Source: Mycobacterium sp. BK086
GTDB lineage: Bacteria > Actinomycetota > Actinomycetes > Mycobacteriales > Mycobacteriaceae
Assembly (NCBI GenBank): GCA_004362315.1
Contig: SNWL01000004.1
Location: forward strand, 992,001 to 1,056,000
DNA length: 64,000 nt
Direction of reading: 5' to 3'
In this document: piece after piece, positions 57,348 to 64,000 of the stretch
Numbering within the stretch: the first letter of the stretch is position 1
How the letters are laid out: the number at the start of each line of letters is the position of its first letter
Notes under the pieces: generated by a model
The model's database searches: none
What the model was told of the DNA's origin: nothing
What the model saw: only the letters and a program-made list of their open reading frames with translations
Made by a program: the position numbers and the translations under genes

Positions 57348-58121
57348 TCAGTCGTCGAAGATCGCGACGGCTCTGGTCCACCCCGCCGATGCGGCGTGAA
57401 CCTTCACCGGGAAGCACGACACCTCAAAGCCGTTGGGCGGCAACGACTCCAGATTGTGCAGCTTCTCGATATGGGAGTAGCCGATGGTGCGGCCGGCGCG
57501 GTGGCCTTCCCAGATGATCGACGGGTCGTGGTCCTCGGCGTATCGCTGCGCGGTGTACGAGAATGGCGCGTCCCAGCTCCAGGCGTCGGTCCCGGTGAGC
57601 CGTACACCCCGCTCGAGCAGGTACAACGTCGCGTCGCGGCCCATGCCGCACCCGGTCCCGACGTAGTCGGGCTCCCCGTACCGCGCGCCCGCACTGGTGT
57701 TGACGAGCACGATCTCCAAGGGGGACAACGTATGTCCGATGCGATCGAGTTCGGCCTCGACGTCGGCCGCGGCCACCACGTAACCGTCCGGAAAGTGGCG
57801 GAAGTCGAGTTTGACGGCGGGCTGCAGGCACCACTCCAGCGGAACCTCGTCGATGGTGATCGCGCGCTTGCCGCCGTCCATCGTCGACGCGTAGTGGTAC
57901 GGGGCGTCGAGATGCGTTCCGTTATGGGTGGTGATCCGCACCCGCTCGATGGCCCAGCCTTCGCCGTCCGGAAGGTCGTCCACGGTGGCGCCGGGGAAGA
58001 ACGACACCACGTCGGCGGCGGTCTGTTTGTGGTCGTAGTAGTCGATCTCCGGCAGATGACCGGGCGGGTCTGAGGCGATGCCGGCCTGCAGCGGGACGGA
58101 GATGTCGACGAACCTTCTCAT
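57348..58121 (-). CDS. Cyclase-family / kynurenine formamidase-like hydrolase
   Basis: A 257-aa protein of the Cyclase family, with the metal-binding motif THNGTHLDAPYH near residue 65 and the N-terminus FVDISVPLQAG. It probably hydrolyses an amide or lactone. Follows the thioesterase gene by nine bases on the same strand. Confidence 0.88.
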   Translation of the reverse strand: MRRFVDISVPLQAGIASDPPGHLPEIDYYDHKQTAADVVSFFPGATVDDLPDGEGWAIERVRITTHNGTHLDAPYHYASTMDGGKRAITIDEVPLEWCLQPAVKLDFRHFPDGYVVAAADVEAELDRIGHTLSPLEIVLVNTSAGARYGEPDYVGTGCGMGRDATLYLLERGVRLTGTDAWSWDAPFSYTAQRYAEDHDPSIIWEGHRAGRTIGYSHIEKLHNLESLPPNGFEVSCFPVKVHAASAGWTRAVAIFDD

Positions 58122-58130
58122 CGCATCTTT

Positions 58131-58940
58131 CTACGCCCTGGGATGGAACGACTCCACGGGGTTGACCAAGCCCACCGTGACCGCGTTGCCGATCTGTCCT
58201 CCGACGTCGAACACCGCGACCGCACCGGACGCGATGCCGTGGGTGCTGTTGTGCGACGTGGCCGCCAGACCGATGTACTCCCCCACCGGTTCGCGGGCCA
58301 GCGTGAGCGTGTAGTCGGCGTTGATGTAACGCAAACCGCCTGTGCCCCAATGGGATGTCGCACTGGCCGCGTCCGCGGCCATCGCCACGGTGACGAACGG
58401 GCTGGTGACCTCGCCCTCGACCAGTGGGCGGACCTGCCGGATCCACGCGTACTTGGGGCCGGTGGCGTCACCCCATTCGGTGAAGGCCATCGCGCCGGTG
58501 GATGGGCCGTCTCCCCCGTATCCCCAGACGAACATCATCAGGTCGTCGGGCAACGGACCGGGATCCGGTGGCAGCGGGGGCATGGTGACCGGTGAGGACC
58601 AGATGTCTCCTGCCGGGTGCTCACCGCGGCGCAGGAACACAGCGCTGGCCCGGGACACCACGACGTCGTTCTGGACGAGGTCGGCGTCGACCAGCCGGAT
58701 GCGCTTGCCATCGCGGCGCACGGTGGTGCGGACCGAGAGCGGTTCGATGAAGGTGGGCCGCAGCAGGTCGACGGTCAACCGCGCGGGCACCAGGTCCGGG
58801 CCGCTGCCCGCCTGTTCCAGTGAGCGCGCGAGGATGCCGCCGACGACGTGCCCGCTGATCGTCTGGCCCCACGGCCCTTTACATGTCGCGCTGGGCAACA
58901 GCACGTCGCCGTCGGGGACGAGATACGCCGGACGTGTCAC
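58131..58940 (-). CDS. Acyl-CoA thioesterase-like double hot-dog protein
   Basis: A 269-aa protein with two hot-dog halves: GHVVGGILARSLEQAG then LTVDLLRPTFIEPLSVRTTV, and RYINADYTLTLAREPVGEYI then GLAATSHNSTHGIASGAVAV. Resembles TesB/thioesterase-like proteins. Substrate unknown. First gene of a two-gene unit with the cyclase. Confidence 0.85.
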   Translation of the reverse strand: MTRPAYLVPDGDVLLPSATCKGPWGQTISGHVVGGILARSLEQAGSGPDLVPARLTVDLLRPTFIEPLSVRTTVRRDGKRIRLVDADLVQNDVVVSRASAVFLRRGEHPAGDIWSSPVTMPPLPPDPGPLPDDLMMFVWGYGGDGPSTGAMAFTEWGDATGPKYAWIRQVRPLVEGEVTSPFVTVAMAADAASATSHWGTGGLRYINADYTLTLAREPVGEYIGLAATSHNSTHGIASGAVAVFDVGGQIGNAVTVGLVNPVESFHPRA

Positions 58941-58970
58941 GAGCTCACACGATAGCGGCCGTTAGTCGAG

Positions 58971-59312
58971 CTATCTGCTTTGCGTCCGTTGCAAGAAACG
59001 CTTGGTGTCGGTGGTGAGCGGATCGACGATGTCGTCGAAGTCGTGATGCTTGTCGAGGTAACCGGCGACCATCTCGCAGACAGCCACGATCCGCAGCCCG
59101 GCAGCCCGGGTGGCCGTCAGGGCTTCCGACACCAGAATGGTGGCCAACCCACGCCCCCCGAACGCGTCGTCGACCTCGGTGTGCAGGAAAATCCGCTGGC
59201 CGTCGTGATCGACGAAATCAATCAGGCCCACCTGCTGGTCGTCGACGGAGATGGTGAACTGATCGGTGCTTGCTGCGACGGTGGTGGGTGCGCCGGTCTT
59301 GTCGGTGGTCAT
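58971..59312 (-). CDS. GNAT-type acetyltransferase (YidJ/YegJ-like small class)
   Basis: A 113-aa small GCN5-related protein: VGLIDFVDHDGQRIFLHTEV, DDAFGGRGLATILVSEALTA (acetyl-CoA loop GGRGLA) and RIVAVCEMVAGYLDKHHDF. Short members of this class acetylate unknown targets. Nine bases after the pirin gene stop, same strand, so probably cotranscribed. Confidence 0.88.
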   Translation of the reverse strand: MTTDKTGAPTTVAASTDQFTISVDDQQVGLIDFVDHDGQRIFLHTEVDDAFGGRGLATILVSEALTATRAAGLRIVAVCEMVAGYLDKHHDFDDIVDPLTTDTKRFLQRTQSR

Positions 59313-59321
59313 GGAACTCCT

Positions 59322-60290
59322 TCAGGTTCGGCGGCGTGGCCGCAATCGGGTGGCGGGCATTTCGGGGGCGGGCAGTCGGGCGATGGACCCGGTGTACCCG
59401 CTGACGCTCCCGAACCGATCGTCGCCGTCTTGCCAAAACTGGCGATAGGCGACGATCTCGTCGTGACTGCGGCCGACGAAGTTCCACCACATGAGCAATT
59501 CTTCGGTGAACGGAGCGCCGCCGAGCAGCAGCATCCGTGCCGCCATCCCGGTCGGGTTGCGTAGACACACCGCCGTCGACCCGGGGCCCAGATAGGCCAA
59601 CTCCCCCGGCGTCAGCGTGCGGCCGGCCACGTCGACGTGGCCCAGGTCCAGCAGCACCCCGTGCTCGAAGCCGGGGTTGATGTCGAGGTCCAGCGTGCAC
59701 CCGGCGGGCAGGTCGACCTGAGCCCCGAGCAGCGGGGAGAAGGTGTGCACCGGTGACCGGTCACCGGCCAGCTCGCCGAGAAATAGCCGCACGGACGCTT
59801 GGCCATGCGAAATCGGCTCCGGCACATAGTGATCGAAGTCGCGAGCCGCATTGCGGTCGGCGTCGGGCAAGGCGACCCACAGCTGCACACCGTGCAAGAC
59901 CGTGGTTGACGCCGTCGACACCTCGGAGTGGCAGATCCCCGCTCCGGCGGTCATCAGGTTCAGCTCACCGGGGTTGACGACCTGGTGCACGCCGGCGCTG
60001 TCGCGATGCTCGATGTGCCCACGGAACAGCCAGCTGACGGTTTGCAGACCGGTGTGCGGGTGCGGAGGCACATCCATGCCCTCGGACTCGCGCACATCCT
60101 GCGGACCGTAGTGATCGGCGAAGCACCAGGCCCCGATCAGCGAACGTTGGTGCTGCGGCAGGGTACGCCGGACTGGAAGGGCCCGCGGGCCACCCAGCGG
60201 CACCTCCCGCGGCGAGAGTACTTCGACACCATCGAATCCCGTTGCACCACAGGCAACTTCACGTGGGGAGGTTTCGAGGTTACTCACCAT
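59322..60290 (-). CDS. Pirin-family protein
   Basis: A 322-aa bicupin. Pirin N-domain: CFADHYGPQDV, GMDVPPHPHTGLQTVSWLFR and HRDSAGVHQVVNPGELNLMT, with the metal-binding His set (H78, H80 region; H125-like); AGICHSEVS follows. The C-domain carries GGAPFTEELLMWWNFVGRSH. Pirins bind Fe and some act as quercetinases. ATG at 60290; a GTG at 60287 is possible. Confidence 0.92.
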   Translation of the reverse strand: MVSNLETSPREVACGATGFDGVEVLSPREVPLGGPRALPVRRTLPQHQRSLIGAWCFADHYGPQDVRESEGMDVPPHPHTGLQTVSWLFRGHIEHRDSAGVHQVVNPGELNLMTAGAGICHSEVSTASTTVLHGVQLWVALPDADRNAARDFDHYVPEPISHGQASVRLFLGELAGDRSPVHTFSPLLGAQVDLPAGCTLDLDINPGFEHGVLLDLGHVDVAGRTLTPGELAYLGPGSTAVCLRNPTGMAARMLLLGGAPFTEELLMWWNFVGRSHDEIVAYRQFWQDGDDRFGSVSGYTGSIARLPAPEMPATRLRPRRRT

Positions 60291-60319
60291 CCCCGAGCAT
60301 ACTCGCTCCCGCGTGTGGC

Positions 60320-60739
60320 TCAGGCTGCGAGCTGCTGAGTCATCGCTGTGCGGATGAGCAGGAAGTCCGGCTCTTCGATCCTGAACACCCCGAACCGGAA
60401 CTTGTAGCCCCACCGCTGCGGGTCGACGATGAACTCCAGCCGATCCAGCAGCGGCCGGATGGGTGTCGCCGTGCAGGGCAGGAACTCCATCCTGCGCCGC
60501 CACGGCGCGGAGTCCTGTTCCTGATACGGCTCGTCGTCGGCGACCCGCCCGATCGCGGTGAACGCCTGCAGCGACTCCCCTTGTTCCAGTGCGGTTTTCG
60601 GCGAATAGAAGATGATCCAGTCGCCACGGGCCATCTTGCGCAGCATGTGCGGCTTACCGTGATTGGCCTGAGTGAAACCGCCGGCGACGCCACGCTGCAC
60701 GTGATCGGCGCTGACGGTATTGATCCAATATGTCGTCAT
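60320..60739 (-). CDS. EVE-domain protein
   Basis: A 139-aa protein with an EVE (PUA-like) fold: TYWINTVSADHVQRGVAGGF, GDWIIFYSPKTALEQGESLQ and EFLPCTATPIRPLLDRLEFI. EVE domains recognise modified bases in nucleic acids and occur near modification or restriction genes; none is visible here. Upstream of the pirin gene on the same strand. Confidence 0.88.
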   Translation of the reverse strand: MTTYWINTVSADHVQRGVAGGFTQANHGKPHMLRKMARGDWIIFYSPKTALEQGESLQAFTAIGRVADDEPYQEQDSAPWRRRMEFLPCTATPIRPLLDRLEFIVDPQRWGYKFRFGVFRIEEPDFLLIRTAMTQQLAA

Positions 60740-60788
60740 GGACCCACGCTAGGCCGGGGGTACGACAGGCTCCCCCGACGCCTCGCGA

Positions 60789-60841
60789 GCGTCACACCAG
60801 AGTCACGTTCGACGCCCAGCGTCACACTGAGGTGACGTTCG
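60789..60841. repeat. Imperfect 30-bp tandem repeat
   Basis: Two units with 30-bp period, starting at 60789 and 60819, both GCGTCACAC...ACGTTCG. They form an array of GTCAC/GTGAC half-sites in the gap between the EVE gene and a leftward membrane-protein gene. Confidence 0.6.
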
Positions 60842-60850
60842 GCGGGCGGG

Positions 60851-61159
60851 CTACTCCTCGGGCTGGTCCGCGCGCGCGTCCGAGGATGGGCCGCGGCCGT
60901 CGGTGGAGATGTCCGGGGCGAACATCTCCGGAGCGATCGGGATGGCGACCGTCTCCGCCTCGGGCTCGTCGGACTCGACCAGCTCTACCGGCGCCTCGGT
61001 TGGCCGGCGGTCGGCACGCCAGTCCCGCGCCAGTAACAGGATGCCGAGGACGGCCAGCACGATGACACCGACCGCCACGAAGGTGTTGTCGGTCAGGATC
61101 GCCACCAGGAGCGTGATCAGCCCGGCAATGGCGACCACGACGACGACCTTCACGGACAC
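60851..61159 (-). CDS. Small two-helix membrane protein
   Basis: A 102-aa protein: helices VKVVVVVAIAGLITLLVAIL and TFVAVGVIVLAVLGILLLAR, then a 50-residue acidic cytoplasmic or outer tail ending DARADQPEE. GTG start. No family with known function. Confidence 0.75.
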   Translation of the reverse strand: MSVKVVVVVAIAGLITLLVAILTDNTFVAVGVIVLAVLGILLLARDWRADRRPTEAPVELVESDEPEAETVAIPIAPEMFAPDISTDGRGPSSDARADQPEE

Positions 61160-61202
61160 AGTTCTATCCCGGCAGCCGGTCCCCCGAGGGCAATTGCCGC
61201 AG

Positions 61203-61802
61203 TCAGCGAGTCGCGACGGCGGGCACCGGTGCGGCGGTCAGCATCGCGGCCAGCATCGTCACGATCTCCTCGAGGCTGTCCGAGCCCTCGCTCTCAGCCT
61301 CGACCCGCCGCTCATGGTCGGCCAGCAGCGCGAACATCGTGGTGGCCACGGCGCTGACCCGGCTCTCCCGAGCACTGCGCTCCTTGAGCGGAACCAGCCT
61401 GGCCAGGGCGTCGAGGATCCGCGGCCAGGCCGACTCCTCGGGGCTCTGCGGCTCCCGGTTCAGCCGGATTCGCACCACCTCGAGGAACCGGGCGTAGTGG
61501 GTGCCCTCGCTGTGGAAGAACGGTTCGACCAGGATCCGCAGCACCGCGTGCGCGTCGGCCATCTCGTCATCGGACATGCGGTCCAGCAGCGCCTGCCGCT
61601 CGACTTCCATCGGGACCAGGCGCCGGGCGACCACCGCATCGATGAGGTCCTGGCGGGTGCGGAAGTAATAGTTCACGGCGGAGTTGTTGCGCTGCCCCGC
61701 GGCCTTGGCGATCTCGCGCAGCGGCACCTCGAAGCCGTGTTCGGCGATCAGCCGTTCGGCGGCATCGAGCAGCTCTTCTCGAGAACGAGCGCCGCGGTCC
61801 AC
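61203..61802 (-). CDS. TetR-family regulator divergent from the KshA-like gene
   Basis: A 199-aa protein: HTH EELLDAAERLIAEHGFEVPL, REIAKAAGQRNNSAVNYYFR, then a large helical ligand domain. Divergent from the Rieske oxygenase gene with a perfect 22-bp palindrome between. Probably represses both genes and senses a steroid-type or other hydrophobic metabolite. GTG start at 61802. Confidence 0.92.
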   Translation of the reverse strand: MDRGARSREELLDAAERLIAEHGFEVPLREIAKAAGQRNNSAVNYYFRTRQDLIDAVVARRLVPMEVERQALLDRMSDDEMADAHAVLRILVEPFFHSEGTHYARFLEVVRIRLNREPQSPEESAWPRILDALARLVPLKERSARESRVSAVATTMFALLADHERRVEAESEGSDSLEEIVTMLAAMLTAAPVPAVATR

Positions 61803-61831
61803 GTCGAGCAGTCTAAATGCATGCTAGGCAG

Positions 61832-61853
61832 ATTTAAGCACTCGTGCTTAAAT
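61832..61853. promoter_or_regulatory. Perfect 22-bp TetR operator-like palindrome
   Basis: ATTTAAGCAC, TC, GTGCTTAAAT, between the divergent TetR and Rieske oxygenase genes: 30 bp from the TetR start and about 45 bp from the oxygenase start. Confidence 0.85.
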
Positions 61854-61896
61854 TAGAGCCGGGTGCCCCTCAGCCAGAGTGAAAAGGATGCGCCAG

Positions 61897-63030
61897 ATGA
61901 CCGATATCCGGGAGATCGACCCCGGCACGCCGATGACGCGGTTCGCTCGCGGCTGGCATTGCCTGGGTCTGGCCGACGATTTCCGCGACGGCAAGCCGCA
62001 CGGTATCGAGGCGTTCGACACCAAGCTCGTCGTCTACGCCGATTCGAACGGCGACATCCAGGTGCTCGACGGCTACTGCCGGCACCTGGGCGCCGACCTG
62101 GCGATGGGCACCATCAAGGGCGACAACCTCGCCTGTGCGTTCCACGACTGGCGCTGGAACGGCGCGACCGGCCGTTGCGTCGAAATCCCCTATGCCCGAC
62201 GGGTTCCCAAGCTGGCGCGCACCCGCAAGTGGCAGACCATCGAGGTCAACGGGCAGCTGCTGGTATGGCACGATCCGGAACGGGGCGAGCCGACACCGGA
62301 ACTCACCCCGCCGACGATCGAAGGCTATGACGAGGGCCAGTGGTCCAAGTGGGCGTGGAACTCGATGATCATCGAAGGGGCGAACTGCCGCGAGATCGTC
62401 GACAACAACGTCGACATGGCGCACTTCTTCTACATCCACTACGCCTACCCCACCTACTTCAAGAACGTCTTCGAAGGCCACACCGCCAGCCAGTTCATGG
62501 AATCCAAAGGCCGCCAAGACTTCACCGAGAATCCCGAAAAACTCTGGGAGGGCACCAAGCTGCGCTCCGAGGCCACCTACTTCGGCCCGTCGTACATGAT
62601 CAACTGGCTGCACAACGACCTCGGACCGGATTTCACGGTCGAGTCGGTGCTGATCAATTGCCACTACCCGATCAGCCAGAACTCGTTCATGCTGCAGTTC
62701 GGCGTCTCGGTGCAGAACATTCCGGGACTGTCGGAAGAGAAGGCGGCCAAGCTCGCCCGGTCCTATTCGAAGATCTACGAAGTCGGCTTCCTGCAGGACG
62801 TCGAGATCTGGAAGCACAAGACGCGGATCGAAAACCCGCTGCTGTGCGAGGAAGACGGTGCGCTCTATCAGTACCGCCGGTGGTACGAGCAGTTCTATGT
62901 CGACGTCGCCGATGTCACTCCGGATATGACCAACCGGTTCGAGCTCGAGGTCGACACCACACACGCCTACGACATCTGGCAGCGTGAGGTGGACGAGAAC
63001 CTCCAAAAACGAGCTGCGGCAAGCACTTAG
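61897..63030 (+). CDS. Rieske oxygenase, KshA-like (3-ketosteroid 9-alpha-hydroxylase oxygenase component)
   Basis: A 377-aa oxygenase. Rieske [2Fe-2S] ligands C61-x-H63 (YCRHLGADLA) and C80-x2-H83 (ACAFHDW); mononuclear iron ligands in NNVDMAHFFYIHYAYPTYF (H176, H181 with an Asp further on). Very similar in layout to KshA, which opens ring B of 3-ketosteroids with reductase KshB. No reductase gene is near. The ATG at 61897 has AAAAGG nine bases upstream; starts at 61879 and 61888 are closer to that site and less likely. Confidence 0.9.
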   Translation: MTDIREIDPGTPMTRFARGWHCLGLADDFRDGKPHGIEAFDTKLVVYADSNGDIQVLDGYCRHLGADLAMGTIKGDNLACAFHDWRWNGATGRCVEIPYARRVPKLARTRKWQTIEVNGQLLVWHDPERGEPTPELTPPTIEGYDEGQWSKWAWNSMIIEGANCREIVDNNVDMAHFFYIHYAYPTYFKNVFEGHTASQFMESKGRQDFTENPEKLWEGTKLRSEATYFGPSYMINWLHNDLGPDFTVESVLINCHYPISQNSFMLQFGVSVQNIPGLSEEKAAKLARSYSKIYEVGFLQDVEIWKHKTRIENPLLCEEDGALYQYRRWYEQFYVDVADVTPDMTNRFELEVDTTHAYDIWQREVDENLQKRAAAST

Positions 63031-63440
63031 GCCGCAGTCGACCTGGGCCGGCCCAGCGGTAGGTGGACGACGGTTGCCACCTGGGCCGGCAGTTCCTCGC
63101 TGCGGGCCAGCAGCTCCGCGCTCTCGGGTAGCTCACGCGGGTTGAGCCGGCCGTCGGCTATCTGCTGGAGAACATCGTGGGCGTGCGCCAGTTGGTGGCG
63201 CTTGCGGTACTGCCCGCCGGGCAGTTTCACTCCCGCCCACACGCCGTACTCCTCGCCGCCCTCGACCGCGGCCCGAGCGCAGGCGCGCTGCTGGGCCAAC
63301 GGGCACCGGCGCAGGCAGATCGTTCTCGCGCGGGTGGCGGACTGCTCGTAGACGCGGGCCTTGGCCGCGCCGTCACTGGCGTCGTCGTCTGCGTAGCCGA
63401 ACCAGAGATCAGGCTCGAGCGAGCACGGGCGGTGGTTCAT
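63027..63440 (-). CDS. whiB5: WhiB5-like iron-sulfur transcription factor
   Basis: A 137-aa WhiB protein. Fe-S cluster cysteines C6, C42, C46 and C54; the spacing C-x3-C-x7-C is the WhiB5 form, unlike C-x2-C-x5-C of other WhiBs. GVWAGVKLPGG (66-76) is the family turn, followed by a basic DNA-binding part. The ATG at 63440 has a perfect AAGGAGG upstream. Its stop overlaps the convergent Rieske gene. The divergent XRE gene matches Rv0023, next to whiB5 in M. tuberculosis. Confidence 0.94.
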   Translation of the reverse strand: MNHRPCSLEPDLWFGYADDDASDGAAKARVYEQSATRARTICLRRCPLAQQRACARAAVEGGEEYGVWAGVKLPGGQYRKRHQLAHAHDVLQQIADGRLNPRELPESAELLARSEELPAQVATVVHLPLGRPRSTAA

Positions 63441-63472
63441 GGTGCCTCCTTGGCGGGATTCAATGACGAAAG

Positions 63473-63552
63473 CGTATATGCGACGAACCGACATGGCAAG
63501 AGAAACGTAGAAAAAAACGTATACAACAACGATGCTGTGTACGCTCCGTATA
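63473..63552. promoter_or_regulatory. whiB5-XRE divergent region with repeated CGTATA motifs
   Basis: CGTATA occurs at 63473-63478, 63518-63523 and 63547-63552, with flanks GCGTATATG, ACGTATAC and CCGTATATG. The A-rich centre (63510-63517) is unusual in this G/C-rich genome. Likely promoters and binding sites for one or both regulators. Confidence 0.55.
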
Positions 63553-63565
63553 TGGCTGGGGGCCG

Positions 63566-64000
63566 ATGGTGAGCCGAGAGGCAGCAGGTGCGGCCATCCG
63601 GACATTGCGCGAGGCTCGAGACTGGTCGCTGGCAGATCTGGCCGCGGCCACCGGCGTCAGCATCATGGGTTTGAGCTTTTTGGAGCGCGGCGCCCGCAAA
63701 CCCCACAAAGGCACAGTTCAGAAGGTTGAGAACGGACTCGGTCTGCCGCCGGGAACGTATTCGCGGCTCGTCGTCTCCGACGATCCGGACGCCGAGATCG
63801 CGCAAATCCTGGCCGCCTCGCCCGCCGATTCAGCCCGGCCGCGAGCCACTACGGGGATCGTCGTCAACCGCCACAGCGACGCCGACGTCCTCGAAGCGCA
63901 CGCCGAGGCGCACCTGGATTCGCTCAACTCGTTGATAGCCCGTCTGCCAGCGGAGACGTCAAACGAATATGAAACGTATATTCAATCCGTGATCGAGCAA
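63566..64000 (+). CDS. XRE-family HTH regulator, partial (Rv0023 homologue)
   Basis: The first 145 codons of a gene that runs off the window. The HTH is at the N-terminus (VSREAAGAAIRTLREARDWS, LADLAAATGVSIMGLSFLER, GARKPHKGTVQKVENGLGLP), followed by the conserved DADVLEAHAEAHLDSLNSLI and ETSNEYETYIQSVIEQ. It matches my memory of Rv0023, the XRE regulator beside whiB5. ATG at 63566, just after the CGTATA sites. Confidence 0.9.
   Translation, partial: MVSREAAGAAIRTLREARDWSLADLAAATGVSIMGLSFLERGARKPHKGTVQKVENGLGLPPGTYSRLVVSDDPDAEIAQILAASPADSARPRATTGIVVNRHSDADVLEAHAEAHLDSLNSLIARLPAETSNEYETYIQSVIEQ

Overview
The window is the replication-origin region of a fast-growing mycobacterium (Mycolicibacterium type), judged from gene content, protein sequence and high G+C. 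The order yidC-yidD-rnpA-rpmH | dnaA-oriC-dnaN-gnd-recF-(DUF721/DciA-like)-gyrB-gyrA-(DUF3566) and then ileT-alaT is the mycobacterial origin block. A gnd gene between dnaN and recF points to a rapid grower rather than the M. tuberculosis complex. A second conserved block (29.8-43.3 kb) carries cwsA, ppiA, a PH-domain protein, crgA, a DUF881 protein, trpG, and the leftward growth and division operon fhaA-fhaB-pstP-rodA-pbpA-pknA-pknB, with a tRNA-Leu after fhaA. The right edge (63.0-64.0 kb) returns to M. tuberculosis-like order with a whiB5 homologue and a divergent XRE regulator that runs off the window.

Two segments interrupt this order. The first is an integrated element of about 15.1 kb (14290-29497) in the 3' part of alaT, bounded by perfect 65-bp direct repeats. 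It has a tyrosine integrase and a Cro/CI-type repressor read leftward, an operator region, then a rightward set of small genes: excisionase-like, zinc-binding and HTH proteins, and a probable replication-initiation-like protein. I see no capsid, portal, tail, large terminase or lysis gene, so it looks like a phage satellite or plasmid-like island rather than a prophage. Its right end carries cargo: a RhuM-family protein, small unknown proteins, and next to attR a head-to-head pair made of a ComF-like phosphoribosyltransferase and a DprA/SLOG-like protein. That pair is my best candidate for an undescribed system, probably nucleotide-based or DNA-sensing defence.

The second segment (43.3-63.0 kb) lies between tRNA-Leu and whiB5. 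It holds two GGDEF proteins around a small secreted protein; a TetR-controlled catabolic cluster (AguB-like amidase, YtcJ-like amidohydrolase, APC permease, DUF2071 protein); a leftward five-gene operon (HSL-type hydrolase, SDR, ferritin-like protein, Baeyer-Villiger-type monooxygenase, MerR regulator) behind a perfect 36-bp palindrome; a thioesterase-cyclase pair; a pirin; an EVE protein; and a TetR divergent from a KshA-like Rieske oxygenase with a perfect 22-bp palindrome between them.

For most genes the start was chosen by Shine-Dalgarno spacing and by similarity remembered from mycobacterial homologues. No database search was run.
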